A DNA stretch of 64,000 nt from assembly GCA_037445025.1 (NCBI GenBank), contig JBBILI010000012.1:1-64000 (forward strand), given 5' to 3'. Position 1 is the stretch's first letter. Each line of letters starts with the position of its first letter. The notes under the pieces were generated by a model. It saw nothing but the letters and a program-made list of their open reading frames with translations. It did not search any database and was not told the DNA's origin. Made by a program: the position numbers and the translations under genes. Origin of the DNA: CAIQQQ01 sp037445025. GTDB lineage: Bacteria; Pseudomonadota; Alphaproteobacteria; Acetobacterales; Acetobacteraceae. Shown here piece by piece: positions 44,465 to 52,844 of this stretch.

Positions 44465-45937
44465 TCAGCCCGTGATGTTCAGGCCAGCGAGCAGAGCGTC
44501 AACGCTCGGCGAAGCGGTCTGCACCGGTGCCGGAGCGGGAGCGGCAGGCGCTGCCACCGGAGCCGCCACGGTCGGCGCGGGCGCAACGGGTGCCGCACCC
44601 TGGACCGGGATGGTGGCTGCGGGTGCCGCGCGACGGCGCGTGGCGGGCGCAGGGCTGGCAGCAGGTGCCGGCTGCGCTGCCAGCCCTGCCTGCATCGCCT
44701 GGAACGCCGCCCACTGGGCCGGATCGACGCCAGGCGGGCAGGGGATGGCCGCGGTGGTCTGAGCACGCTGCGCCTGGGCGGCGGCCATGCGGGCGGCCTC
44801 CTGCGCCTCGTGTTCCAGCTCGCGCTGCTTCTCCGCCGCCTGTTCAGCCAGCCATGCAGCCTCTGCCTCGGCCTTGGCACTCAACTCGGCCTCGATCTTG
44901 GCGGCCTCCTGCTGCGCGACGAACGCCTCGAACGCAGCGCGCTGCGGGTCGGGCGCGGGAGCCATCACAGGCGCCACGGGCGCGGCCATCGGGGGCGGCG
45001 CGAAGGCTGCCGGTGCCGCGGGTTGAACTACGGGCGCCTGCGCTGCCTGCGACGCCTGGAATGCCGCCAGGGCCCGCGCCTGGATGGCTGCCGGGTCCGA
45101 CGCGGCGCCCATCGTCGGCACCGGCGCCGCGTCGGACTCGATGCCGCCGGGCTCGGTGATCGACAAGATGGTCTCGACGCGCTGATCATCACGCAGCTGC
45201 CACATCAGCCCTTCCTCATCCGGCCCGAGGGCGCGCACGGGGGTGAGCACGATCTTGGGATAGGCGGCCTGCCAGTCGAAGCTGATCTTGGTCACCACGC
45301 CGAAGGTCGGGAACCCCATGGCGCGCACCTTGGCGTCGTAGCTGACCAGCTCGCCGAGAGAGGCGGGCGGGATGCGCAGCAGCACCGGGCCGTCATGCGC
45401 CTCGTTGCGCATCACGTCGATCGCACCGGGAGCATAGACCTCCATGGCCGGCACAATGGCGACCCTGCGGCTGTCCTGACACGCCTTGCCGCTTTTGCCG
45501 GTGGTCTCGTTGATCTTCGAGCCCCAGGCGTTGCGCGGGCAGGTGGCGCAGACACCGGCCTGCTTCTTCTGCGCGGCGGGGTCGGGCGTGACGCCGTTGG
45601 CGGACCAGCAGTCCGGCGCCTCGGCGCTGCCCTCCTGATACCCGGCCTCATAGAAGATCTTGCTGATCGACGCGTTGGCCTTAACCATCACCACCGTCAT
45701 GGAAGACGCGGGCTCGGGCGGGTTGCTGCCGGCGCGCATCACCGGCGTGGTGACGCCCTTGTGCTTGAGCTGGAACACCTTGCCCTTGATGGACATGACG
45801 GCAAAGCCGCCGGTGACGCCTGCAGCGAACTCGCTGGGCGCACCCTTGGTCTGCGCCATGTATTCGGCCATGCGGCTGGACATGGTGGCGGGCAGGCCGC
45901 CGGCGCCGACCGGCGTGGGGATCGTGATCGCGTTCAT
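44465..45937 (-). CDS. Phage early protein with Cys cluster and long Ala/Pro tail
   Basis: 490 residues. Residues 1-250 are a folded part with a likely zinc site: APDCWSANG, then VCATCPRNAWGS and GKACQDSRR. The second half is an Ala/Gln/Pro/Glu-rich helix and linker (AAKIEAELSAKAEAEAAWLA) ending LLAGLNITG. I recall similar proteins beside primase genes in podoviruses and suspect a single-strand DNA-binding or replisome role, but no function is demonstrated. A shortened family B relative (VVQPAAPAA) lies in the tail. Confidence 0.6.
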   Translation of the reverse strand: MNAITIPTPVGAGGLPATMSSRMAEYMAQTKGAPSEFAAGVTGGFAVMSIKGKVFQLKHKGVTTPVMRAGSNPPEPASSMTVVMVKANASISKIFYEAGYQEGSAEAPDCWSANGVTPDPAAQKKQAGVCATCPRNAWGSKINETTGKSGKACQDSRRVAIVPAMEVYAPGAIDVMRNEAHDGPVLLRIPPASLGELVSYDAKVRAMGFPTFGVVTKISFDWQAAYPKIVLTPVRALGPDEEGLMWQLRDDQRVETILSITEPGGIESDAAPVPTMGAASDPAAIQARALAAFQASQAAQAPVVQPAAPAAFAPPPMAAPVAPVMAPAPDPQRAAFEAFVAQQEAAKIEAELSAKAEAEAAWLAEQAAEKQRELEHEAQEAARMAAAQAQRAQTTAAIPCPPGVDPAQWAAFQAMQAGLAAQPAPAASPAPATRRRAAPAATIPVQGAAPVAPAPTVAAPVAAPAAPAPAPVQTASPSVDALLAGLNITG

Positions 45938-45946
45938 CGTGGGGGA

Positions 45947-46396
45947 TTACTCCGCTGAGTTAGAAGGCCGGCGCACGCCGACCTCGTAGTGGACGCTCAT
46001 GTTGAGGCCGGGCGGCAGCGCGCCCTGGGCTTCCGCCCATGCCTCCACAGCCGTCTTCGACGCGCGCCAGTCGACCAGCTCGAAATGCTGGCCGGCGCGC
46101 ACGAAGTCCTTGAACGCGGCGCCATCAGCAATGGTCACGCTGACCTTCTTGCTGCGGTAGAACGTGCCCTGGTTGCTGGCCACGCTATCCACGTTCGATT
46201 TGTTGAGGTGATCGAGCAGGATGCCGTTGAGCAGCTGCAGCGCCTGCCGATACGGCGCCAGCTCGCCTTTATGGCGTTCCTCGATCTCTTTGATCTTGTC
46301 GCGCACGGCGACATACTGACCGACCCGATCGGCAGCAGTGGGCTCGGGTGCGGGGGCAGTTCCCGCCGGGGCCATGGGTTGAATGGCGGCGCTCAT
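45947..46396 (-). CDS. Conserved phage early protein, unknown function
   Basis: 149 residues: a Pro-rich N-terminus with a family B element (MSAAIQPMAPAG), a coiled coil (RDKIKEIEERHKGELAPYRQ) and a C-terminal domain (VTIADGAAFKDFVRAGQHFE, then LPPGLNMSVHYEVGVRR) that I have seen as a common phage protein without known function. It ends NSAE-stop, and these last codons lie in a family A palindrome (45947-45962), whose GGAG is upstream of the next gene. Confidence 0.65.
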   Translation of the reverse strand: MSAAIQPMAPAGTAPAPEPTAADRVGQYVAVRDKIKEIEERHKGELAPYRQALQLLNGILLDHLNKSNVDSVASNQGTFYRSKKVSVTIADGAAFKDFVRAGQHFELVDWRASKTAVEAWAEAQGALPPGLNMSVHYEVGVRRPSNSAE

Positions 46397-46428
46397 TGTT
46401 GGTGCGTCCTTGCGCTAGAGCGTAAACA

Positions 46429-47994
46429 TCATTGTTTACTTATAGTGTCATCCTCGAACATTTGCAAGAGCAAGTTCTGCGTTGATTGTTTGGAGCGCAG
46501 TCTATTGTAAGTCAAACGTTCAATTGGTGTGCCGGTAAACATCAATATTTGTTGTTTCTTCTTCTGACCAATTCGTCGGATGCGAGCGTTGGCCTGGTCG
46601 AAGATTTCCAGATCGTTGATCGGGCCGAACCACGCGATGGTGTCGGCAGCTGTGAGTGTCAGCCCGTGCGCCATGGTGCCGGGATGAGCCACGATGACCT
46701 TTGGCTCGAACGTGTTCTGGAACCGGTTGAAGATGTCGTCGCGCCGGCTCTTGGAGACGTCGCCCTCGACGGTCTCGACGGTGAAGCCGGCCTGCCGGAT
46801 CTCGTCAGCCAGCCCCTTGATGCAGTGCGTGTAGGGCGCGAAGACGATCACCTTCTCTTTCGTTTGTGAAATGGCATCGATCAACGCGTCCAGGCGATCC
46901 TCGTTGTCCAGATGAACGACGCCGTGGTCGTTGGTGTAGACCCAGCCAGACGCGACCTGCAGGAGCTTGGTCTGCAACACGCCGGCGTTGACCGCGGTGA
47001 TGGCGCCAGAGGCAACCTGCACCTTCGCCTGCTTGAGCAGCGCGTTGTAGACCTCGGTTTGCTTGCTCCCCTGAGCAACTTCGACGAACCGCATGATCAG
47101 GTCGGGCAGCTCCACCACATCGTCGAGCGTGAAGCGGACGCTCGGCTGCATGGCGGCAAACACGGTGTCCATGGCGTTGTGCCGGGCCACCCATTTGAAC
47201 TGCGAGACCTTGAGCATGGTGGCCTCGCGGAACCGCGTCATGCTCGGGTCGACGTGCTCGGGGGTGAGCATGCGGATCTGCGCGTGAGCATCCACCGGCT
47301 CGTTCGGCGTCGGGCCGCCGGTCATGCCCCACACCCACGGCACGTCCTTCACGAAGCGCGCCGTGGTCTTGGTGATGAAGGCGCTGCCGTTACGGTATTT
47401 AGCCAGCTCATCGAGCACCACGAGGTCGATGTCGCCGCGTTCCTTGAGGGTCTGCTGCACAATCGCCAGGCCGTCATGGTTGACGATGTAGATGTCTGCG
47501 TCTTCCTCGCAGAGCTTCAGCCGCTTCTCGCGGGAGCCATGCAGCACCACGGCACGTCGGTGCGGGATCGTCTGCAGCACCTCGCGCGCCCAGGTAAAGG
47601 TCAGCGTGCTCAGCGGAGCAACCACCAGCGTGCGCCGCACGACGCCCTGCGACATGAGCCAGTCGGCCGCCCAGAGCGCACTCTTGGTCTTGCCGGTGCC
47701 GAACCCGTTGAGCACGTAGGCGCGCTTGTTGGTGGTGAGCAGCGCCACTGTCCTGCGCTGCACGTCGTAGGGCTGCTGGATGGCGTTCGCCCAGTCGTAG
47801 TGGTGCAGCACCGGGGCCGGCGCATCGATGCCGTAGGCGCGCAGGAGCTGCGTTCCCGCGGTGTCATGGGGCATGGCCAGCATGGGCTTGCCGTTGAGCA
47901 TGAGGCCTTTGGCGCCTGGCACGATGTTGGCCACCGCCGGCACGAACGGCACTATGATAGCACCGTGGGCCTTGCTGACGATGATGTTGCTCAT
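46429..47994 (-). CDS. SNF2-type DNA helicase / ATPase
   Basis: 521 residues. Motif I is NGFGTGKTKS (about residues 96-105), motif Ia VVAPLSTLTFTWAREV, motif II VVLDELAKYRN, motif III WGMTGGPTPN, and motif VI DQANARIRRIGQKKK near residue 490, the last being characteristic of SNF2 proteins. Phage proteins of this class remodel forks or help recombination. It overlaps the upstream small gene by 4 nt. Two family A copies (47063-47078 and 47607-47620) lie inside. Confidence 0.85.
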   Translation of the reverse strand: MSNIIVSKAHGAIIVPFVPAVANIVPGAKGLMLNGKPMLAMPHDTAGTQLLRAYGIDAPAPVLHHYDWANAIQQPYDVQRRTVALLTTNKRAYVLNGFGTGKTKSALWAADWLMSQGVVRRTLVVAPLSTLTFTWAREVLQTIPHRRAVVLHGSREKRLKLCEEDADIYIVNHDGLAIVQQTLKERGDIDLVVLDELAKYRNGSAFITKTTARFVKDVPWVWGMTGGPTPNEPVDAHAQIRMLTPEHVDPSMTRFREATMLKVSQFKWVARHNAMDTVFAAMQPSVRFTLDDVVELPDLIMRFVEVAQGSKQTEVYNALLKQAKVQVASGAITAVNAGVLQTKLLQVASGWVYTNDHGVVHLDNEDRLDALIDAISQTKEKVIVFAPYTHCIKGLADEIRQAGFTVETVEGDVSKSRRDDIFNRFQNTFEPKVIVAHPGTMAHGLTLTAADTIAWFGPINDLEIFDQANARIRRIGQKKKQQILMFTGTPIERLTYNRLRSKQSTQNLLLQMFEDDTISKQ

Positions 47995-48254
47995 TGCAGT
48001 AACAGCCTCACTTTGACTAGCGCTAGTTCCGCCTCACTCGCAGTTTGGAAATACCCAGCCCGGTTCCAAATACCTTCGTTTATGGAGCACATTGGATTTA
48101 TCCAAATAACCGCACATCTCCCTGTAAATTCATTAACCAATACACCCCAAATAGGACCGCCAAAATCATCTATGCTATAGCAGTTATATAAATAATAATA
48201 CTCTTTTGCAAAACCTAACCAGAACCATTGTTCTTCGGTGAGTTTTTGGTTCAT
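47991..48254 (-). CDS. Small phage early protein, unknown function
   Basis: 87 residues, AT-rich gene, many aromatic residues (EQWFWLGFAKEYYYLYNCYS). The tail SEAELALVKVRLLLQ resembles the ends of several other small early proteins here (see 48655, 48909, 59820). It overlaps both neighbours by 4 nt. Confidence 0.6.
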   Translation of the reverse strand: MNQKLTEEQWFWLGFAKEYYYLYNCYSIDDFGGPIWGVLVNEFTGRCAVIWINPMCSINEGIWNRAGYFQTASEAELALVKVRLLLQ

Positions 48255-48658
48255 GACCCCCTCGACTTGAACAGCACCGCGTCACCACGGCGCGTGTTGA
48301 TCTGTGGAGTAACGGGCTCAAGGTGCGCGGGGTTGACGCAGGCGCGGTTCCGGCACCGGTGATCGAGCACGTGCCCGTCGGGTATCGGACCGACCAGGCA
48401 GGCGTAGACGAGGCGATGCGCCACGGGCTCGCGCTTGCCGTCCCAGGCCCTGCCATAGCCGTTGCGGTTGCGGCGCCCGGTCCACACCCAGCAGGGGGTG
48501 GTGTGCGGCTCGGGGGCTGGCTGCTCGACGATGCGCTCCCGCAAATTGGGCGGGAGCATGGGTTGAATGTCCGGGACAGCAAGGCACCTGTCGGCGCAGC
48601 GGTCAGTATGCGGGCAGTCACACTCGGCGTGGGTCTGGCCCATGTAGACCTGGCTCAT
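48251..48658 (-). CDS. HNH endonuclease
   Basis: 135 residues. CWVWTGRRNRNGYGRAW and HRLVYACLVGPIPDGHVLDH with CRNRACVNPAHLEPVTP form the HNH_3-type core with paired Cys, typical of stand-alone phage homing endonucleases. The ATG at 48658 overlaps the upstream stop (ATGA), and the N-terminus has a short Cys/His cluster (HAECDCPHTDRCADRC). A family B word (DIQPMLPP) sits in the linker between these parts. Confidence 0.8.
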   Translation of the reverse strand: MSQVYMGQTHAECDCPHTDRCADRCLAVPDIQPMLPPNLRERIVEQPAPEPHTTPCWVWTGRRNRNGYGRAWDGKREPVAHRLVYACLVGPIPDGHVLDHRCRNRACVNPAHLEPVTPQINTRRGDAVLFKSRGS

Positions 48659-48912
48659 CCCATCAGCATCCTCACCATGGCCTTGAGGGCTTCGACGTTC
48701 ACATCCACGCCGCCATCCAGCTCGACCGGCTCGCCGTTGACGAGGATCTGGAACATGATGTGGTTGTCGTCGTTGCGCAGCATGGGTGCCGGCGACACGC
48801 GGTATGTGTCTTTCATCCATCTAACGAATTGAGCGCAACGATCGCCGCGGTGATCATTGATCACACGCTTTCCCAGAAACTTATCTGTTCGGGTATATTG
48901 GTCGAACCTCAT
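48655..48912 (-). CDS. Small phage early protein, unknown function
   Basis: 85 residues (MRFDQYTRTDKFLGKRVIND ... VNVEALKAMVRMLMG). Mixed alpha/beta pattern. The final helix resembles those of neighbouring small proteins. Coupled by 4-nt overlaps on both sides. Confidence 0.6.
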   Translation of the reverse strand: MRFDQYTRTDKFLGKRVINDHRGDRCAQFVRWMKDTYRVSPAPMLRNDDNHIMFQILVNGEPVELDGGVDVNVEALKAMVRMLMG

Positions 48913-49160
48913 TGCAGCGCCAACCTGAGCATAGTGATCAGGGCCTCAGACGGGAACTCGTCAATCGGCTCGAACATCGTGATGAGCGGGTCGCCTGCGC
49001 TGCGCGCCGCGTCGACCCTCATGGTGTCGCCTGCCGGCTGCTGCAGGCACACGATCACGCAACCCGGCACGTGCTCGCGCATCACCGCCTCGAACTCCAA
49101 CGCCTTCACCTGCGCGTGGAATGACCAGTGGTCGGACCCACTCATTCGTTCAACAACCAT
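48909..49160 (-). CDS. Small phage early protein, unknown function
   Basis: 83 residues with central beta strands (VPGCVIVCLQQPAGDTMRV) and a final helix SEALITMLRLALQ, again like its neighbours. Overlaps the upstream nuclease gene by 19 nt. Confidence 0.6.
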   Translation of the reverse strand: MVVERMSGSDHWSFHAQVKALEFEAVMREHVPGCVIVCLQQPAGDTMRVDAARSAGDPLITMFEPIDEFPSEALITMLRLALQ

Positions 49161-49435
49161 GTTGCTAGATCCCTGTAGGTGTCTGTTCTGCTGGTGCCGT
49201 CGATGCGAAACACCTTTCCGCCTGACGCCAGCACCTCGGCGATCGTCTGCTCTTGAAGCGTGGTCGGGTCTTTGCCGGGCCGCTTGGTCTCGATCACGAA
49301 CCCTCGGCCTTTGCTGATGCCGTGAAAGTCCAGCCCGCGCTTGCCGAACCCGGCCTGCACCGGCATAAGGTAGTAGGTGCCGGTAGCGTTCAGGATTTTT
49401 TTGACTGCGGCTTTGACGCGACCCTCGGGCGTCAT
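49142..49435 (-). CDS. VRR-NUC domain nuclease
   Basis: 97 residues from ATG 49435. MTPEGRVKAAVKKILN is the usual start; GFGKRGLDFHGISKGRGFVI with IETKRPGKDPTTLQEQ gives the PD-(D/E)XK signature (D, E-x-K) and the Gln of the VRR-NUC family. Likely a Holliday-junction or structure-specific nuclease for phage DNA processing. An alternative GTG or ATG start at 49480 would overlap the upstream gene. Confidence 0.82.
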   Translation of the reverse strand: MTPEGRVKAAVKKILNATGTYYLMPVQAGFGKRGLDFHGISKGRGFVIETKRPGKDPTTLQEQTIAEVLASGGKVFRIDGTSRTDTYRDLATWLLNE

Positions 49436-49436
49436 G

Positions 49437-49847
49437 TCAGGCCGCTGCCAGTGCGGCAGCGATTGCTTCCTTCCACCCATCGGTGCCGATGGTGTCGAGC
49501 TTGCAGGCCACCGACGCCTTGCGGCCGCTCACATGCTCGAATCCCACGGTCAACGGGTCTTCCCAGCGCACATAGTCGACGTGCCAGCCGCGGTGCTGCA
49601 TGGCCTGGCCGCGCATGGTGTAGGCGATGTCACGCCGCGTCAGGTTCCGGGCCGCCAGCTGCGCGTCGATCGGCAGCATGGGGATGGGGACCGCCGTGGG
49701 CTCGGGGTCACGCATCGCGGGTGCTGGAGGAACAGCTGCTGGGGGTGGGATCAGGACCGCCGGCTCACCCGGCGCGGGTTGAATAGCGTTCAGCAGCGCC
49801 AGAGGGTCGGGATTACTCGGCGGAGCAACGCGGTGTTTGCGGGACAT
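49437..49847 (-). CDS. Early phage protein with repeat-built N-terminus
   Basis: 136 residues with GGAG 5 nt before the ATG. Residues 6-30 are VAPPSNPD (family A, 49813-49828) and AIQPAPGEPA (family B, 49759-49784), then Pro-rich sequence. The C-terminal 80 residues form a small alpha/beta domain (RRDIAYTMRGQAMQHRGWHV and KLDTIGTDGWKEAIAAALAA). Function unknown; neighbours are nucleases. Confidence 0.65.
   Translation of the reverse strand: MSRKHRVAPPSNPDPLALLNAIQPAPGEPAVLIPPPAAVPPAPAMRDPEPTAVPIPMLPIDAQLAARNLTRRDIAYTMRGQAMQHRGWHVDYVRWEDPLTVGFEHVSGRKASVACKLDTIGTDGWKEAIAAALAAA
49759..49828 (-). repeat. Family B copy and family A copy at a protein N-terminus
   Basis: Family B on the minus strand at 49759-49784; family A at 49813-49828 (TTACTC-GGCG-GAGCAA). 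The pairing of the two families is again seen within 30 bp, here with A first in reading order. Confidence 0.75.
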
Positions 49848-49855
49848 GTTGGCTC

Positions 49856-50545
49856 CTATTGGCCCCAGTGCGGGCAGGTTTTGACAGGGCACCAGTTGCG
49901 GCAGAGGCGCCCCGGGTCGGCCGGATATGTGGTGGTGTTGTAAGCGTGCTCCATGGCCTGGACGCGCGGCAGCAACTTGGCCCAGAACCCCGGCATGTCC
50001 TCGCGCCGGTAGATCTCGTCGTTGCCGGCCACGTTGTCCTTGAGCCAGATATAGTTGCACTTCACCGCGGCGAGCGCGGGGTTGTGGGCGAACATGGCAG
50101 CAGCGGTCAGCCCCAGCTGGACAGGCTCATCGAGGATCTTGCCGGTCTTCCAGTCGCCCGCCCAAGCCACCACGCCGTTCACCACGGCGACGTCGACCTT
50201 GCCGCGCCACCAGGCATCCTTGTCGAAATAGCCACACGGCCCCAGCTCGCGCGTGATCGCCAGTTTTAGCTCGACCAGCTTCTGGCCCGGCATCGCAGCA
50301 ACCTTAACCGCCCATCGTTCATAGTGACCCATGCCCATAGGCAGTTGCGCGCCGCGTCCGATGCGCAACTCCATCGCCTTGTGGACGTCGTTGCCCCAGG
50401 TGAGGTTGTCACTTTCTTCCTCGACCACGCGCTTGGCGATATCCACCTCGTAGTGCCGCTTGCGGCAGGTCTCGAAATTCTTGAGTTTGCTATACGACCA
50501 ACTAAACGGCTTGATAGATACTGGCGCAGGGGGTATCATGTTCAT
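49856..50545 (-). CDS. PD-(D/E)XK nuclease of RecB/Cas4-like fold
   Basis: 229 residues. SWSYSKLKNFETCRKRHYEV is the common start; KVDVAVVNGVVAWAGDWKTG is the catalytic D...D/E-x-K region; PGRLCRNWCPVKTCPHWGQ at the C-terminus supplies three Cys which, with C27, could hold a 4Fe-4S cluster. This is the exonuclease type used in phage recombination. No CRISPR array or other cas genes are present. An intrinsic terminator (50574-50608) separates it from the upstream genes, so it probably has its own promoter. Confidence 0.8.
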   Translation of the reverse strand: MNMIPPAPVSIKPFSWSYSKLKNFETCRKRHYEVDIAKRVVEEESDNLTWGNDVHKAMELRIGRGAQLPMGMGHYERWAVKVAAMPGQKLVELKLAITRELGPCGYFDKDAWWRGKVDVAVVNGVVAWAGDWKTGKILDEPVQLGLTAAAMFAHNPALAAVKCNYIWLKDNVAGNDEIYRREDMPGFWAKLLPRVQAMEHAYNTTTYPADPGRLCRNWCPVKTCPHWGQ

Positions 50546-50573
50546 GCAAGAGCCTGTATTGTTCGCGCTGGTC

Positions 50574-50608
50574 AAAAAAAAGGCGGCAACCATAACATGG
50601 ATGCCGCC
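50574..50608 (-). terminator. Rho-independent terminator on the minus strand
   Basis: GGCGGCA pairs with TGCCGCC, with an inner CCAT/ATGG stem, and on the minus strand it is followed by a run of eight T (50574-50581). It ends the leftward unit that includes polymerase and the gene at 50638. Confidence 0.88.
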
Positions 50609-50637
50609 CTGTCAAAACGCAATATAGATCATCTCTT

Positions 50638-50865
50638 TTATTTTTCGCCCCCACGGCTGGCTGCTACAAGTTTCTTTAGTTGGCCGATAACCCGCTTCAC
50701 GTTGTCAGGGGAACGCGGCGAACCGGAGGCGATCACAATACCGCCGTGCCCCCTGAACTGAATATGTTGTTTCTTGGTGAAGGATATTTCAAATCCGTTT
50801 TGATTGGCGTAGTCTATCGCTTCTTGGTTACGTTTGCCGTTACCACCGGTCTGCTTCTGCGCCAT
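50638..50865 (-). CDS. HicA-like small protein without HicB partner
   Basis: 75 residues. AIDYANQNGFEISFTKKQHI with QFRGHGGIVIASGSPRSPDN and VKRVIGQLKKL fits the small double-strand-RNA-binding-like fold of HicA/YcfA proteins, with His in KQHIQF at the usual catalytic place. No HicB-like antitoxin is adjacent, and similar lone proteins are common in phages, so a toxin role is uncertain. Confidence 0.55.
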   Translation of the reverse strand: MAQKQTGGNGKRNQEAIDYANQNGFEISFTKKQHIQFRGHGGIVIASGSPRSPDNVKRVIGQLKKLVAASRGGEK

Positions 50866-50913
50866 CGTTGTCGATCCTTTGATCGGTGCTCAATGCGCAG
50901 AAGCTAACTGATC

Positions 50914-52842
50914 CTACTTTGCGTCGCCATATGTGGCGCCTACACCGGCTTCAACTTCCAGCGGTAGGCTCTGTGCCCAAGAGGGAACAGATTTCATTGC
51001 GTTACACAGCAGATCAGTAAACCACGTCACATCCTCATCGCGCACAACATAAACAAGTTCGTCGTGGCATTGTAGTGCGAGAGGATACTGTGGTGCTGAT
51101 CGCCGCATTTCAACCCCGGCACCCATGGTCAAGATCCTTGCCAGGGCTTGGACGATATTCTCTGTAACTTTTGCTCCGTAGAGTGATTTCCATTTTTTGC
51201 CGTGACGATATCGCCATCCGACTTGTTGATAGGTCGACCCATCGTCGAGCTTGCGGTCGAAGGTGTGCCGTTCAAGGTCGGTGTAGGTGAGACGCATCCC
51301 GTTCGGCAGCACGATCTCGTTGTGCCGGGTGAACACCGGACCCCAGCTCTGCAGCCGGCCCTCGAACATCGCCTGAATGAGATTTTCGCAGATATCCCAG
51401 AGCTTTGGGATCTTGGAATACTTCGTCCGGTAGAGCGTGACGATGCGCTTGTCGTCGCCGGGCGGCAGCCGCACCTCACGCCCGAGTTGATTGCGTGATT
51501 GAATCGGAATGGTCTTACCGAACTTTATATGGCCGACGCCGAAGCCGAGACCGAGAATACCAGTCTTGCCGATGAAGCGCTCGGTTAGGTGGTTTTTCTT
51601 GTTGACGAGATACCCGAAGATCGATGACGCAAATTGTGAATACACATCAATTTTATTGGCGAACGCGTCAACAAGATCCTGTTGTCCTGCCAGCCAAGCA
51701 ACAATACGCGCCTCGATCTGTGCCGCGTCGGCGGTGATGACTTTGTAGCCGCGCGGCGCCCGCAGCGCCTGTCGCAGCTTCGACTTGCGGTTGAGGTTCT
51801 GCAGGTTCATCGACCAGTCGCCCGAGAGGCGATGCGTGTGCGCCCCGGAGTAGCGGAGCGGCACCGGCATCATGGGCGCGATCTGGTTGGCGCCCACCTG
51901 CGTGATGGCGGCACCTGGCGCAAGCGTGTCCCACGGCAGCACGCTGATCGCAATGAAGCGCCGGGTGCGGGTTTCCTCCAAGGTGCTCTTGTGCCCGAAC
52001 CGTGCGGCCATCAGGGCCTGCACGTCCGGGTCGTCGTGCTCCTGCAGCTCAAGGAACTCCTGATCTGTCTTGCTGAACGCCCAGGTCTCCTTGCCGGTGG
52101 TGGAGCTCACCTTCCGCGGCGGGTCGACGCCCAGGTTTTCCAGCAGGACGGCGAATTTGTCGTTGGACTGCAGCTCGCTGGCATCGGACATGCTGAGCCG
52201 ATCGAGCAACGCCTGCTTGTCGGCCTGCACCTGCAAGAGATGCTGCAGCAGGATCCCGGGATCCAACTCGAACTGCGGATTGGCCACCATCCGCACCACC
52301 ATGTCCATAATGATGAACTCGTCAGGCGGGAAGTTGCTCCGCAGAGCAAGATAGATCTGCCGGCACAGGTCGGCGTCGTGCCGAGCATAATCCGTGCCCT
52401 CGGCGTAGAGGGTGCGGTTCGCCTTGAACTCGGCGAACCGGTAGCCCTTCATCCGATGGATAGCGCTGCCCTTGGCCGGCAGGCCGAGGTGCTTGGCGCA
52501 GCTGTCCAGGCTCACCGTGCCAGTCTGCGGGTAAATCGTGGGCCTGGCCATGGCCAGCGTGTCCACCCACAGCCCGGGTTGAATGCCATAGCGCCACGAG
52601 CTAATGGCGGCATCGAAGCTGGCGTTGTGCGAGGCATGCGCGCAGCTGGCCCACGGGATCTGCCGGAAGACATAGGGTAGATCGGGGCCGTCCACCCACA
52701 CTGACGCTTGGTCGTCGATCTTGATGGCGGCACCCAGGCAGTCGAACCGGGGGTCGAGAATGTATTCTGCTGGGCTCATTTTGCGCAGCGAATACTCGTC
52801 GGAGTAGTATGTCTCATAGTCGACCGTGATAAATTTGGTCAT
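50914..52842 (-). CDS. DNA polymerase, family A, with 3'-5' exonuclease domain
   Basis: 642 residues. The N-terminal exonuclease shows VDYETYYSDE (D8, E10), ASHNASFD and YARHDADLC as Exo I-III. The polymerase part has ITADAAQIEARIVAWLAGQ (motif A, near residue 370), an O-helix region around FIGKTGILGLGFGVG (motif B type) and QCHDELVYVV (motif C, near 590). It is the phage replicase, working with the primase-helicase. The gene ends in TAG. A family A palindrome (52334-52349) lies within. Confidence 0.9.
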   Translation of the reverse strand: MTKFITVDYETYYSDEYSLRKMSPAEYILDPRFDCLGAAIKIDDQASVWVDGPDLPYVFRQIPWASCAHASHNASFDAAISSWRYGIQPGLWVDTLAMARPTIYPQTGTVSLDSCAKHLGLPAKGSAIHRMKGYRFAEFKANRTLYAEGTDYARHDADLCRQIYLALRSNFPPDEFIIMDMVVRMVANPQFELDPGILLQHLLQVQADKQALLDRLSMSDASELQSNDKFAVLLENLGVDPPRKVSSTTGKETWAFSKTDQEFLELQEHDDPDVQALMAARFGHKSTLEETRTRRFIAISVLPWDTLAPGAAITQVGANQIAPMMPVPLRYSGAHTHRLSGDWSMNLQNLNRKSKLRQALRAPRGYKVITADAAQIEARIVAWLAGQQDLVDAFANKIDVYSQFASSIFGYLVNKKNHLTERFIGKTGILGLGFGVGHIKFGKTIPIQSRNQLGREVRLPPGDDKRIVTLYRTKYSKIPKLWDICENLIQAMFEGRLQSWGPVFTRHNEIVLPNGMRLTYTDLERHTFDRKLDDGSTYQQVGWRYRHGKKWKSLYGAKVTENIVQALARILTMGAGVEMRRSAPQYPLALQCHDELVYVVRDEDVTWFTDLLCNAMKSVPSWAQSLPLEVEAGVGATYGDAK

Positions 52843-52844
52843 GG

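Noticed and set aside
44408..45958. Rightward 516-codon frame
   Set aside because: Antisense of an Ala/Pro-rich early gene; Arg/Gly-rich and without start signals.
49856..50545. Cas4 of a CRISPR system
   Set aside because: The nuclease has the fold and Cys pattern, but no array or other cas gene is present; a phage recombination nuclease is simpler.
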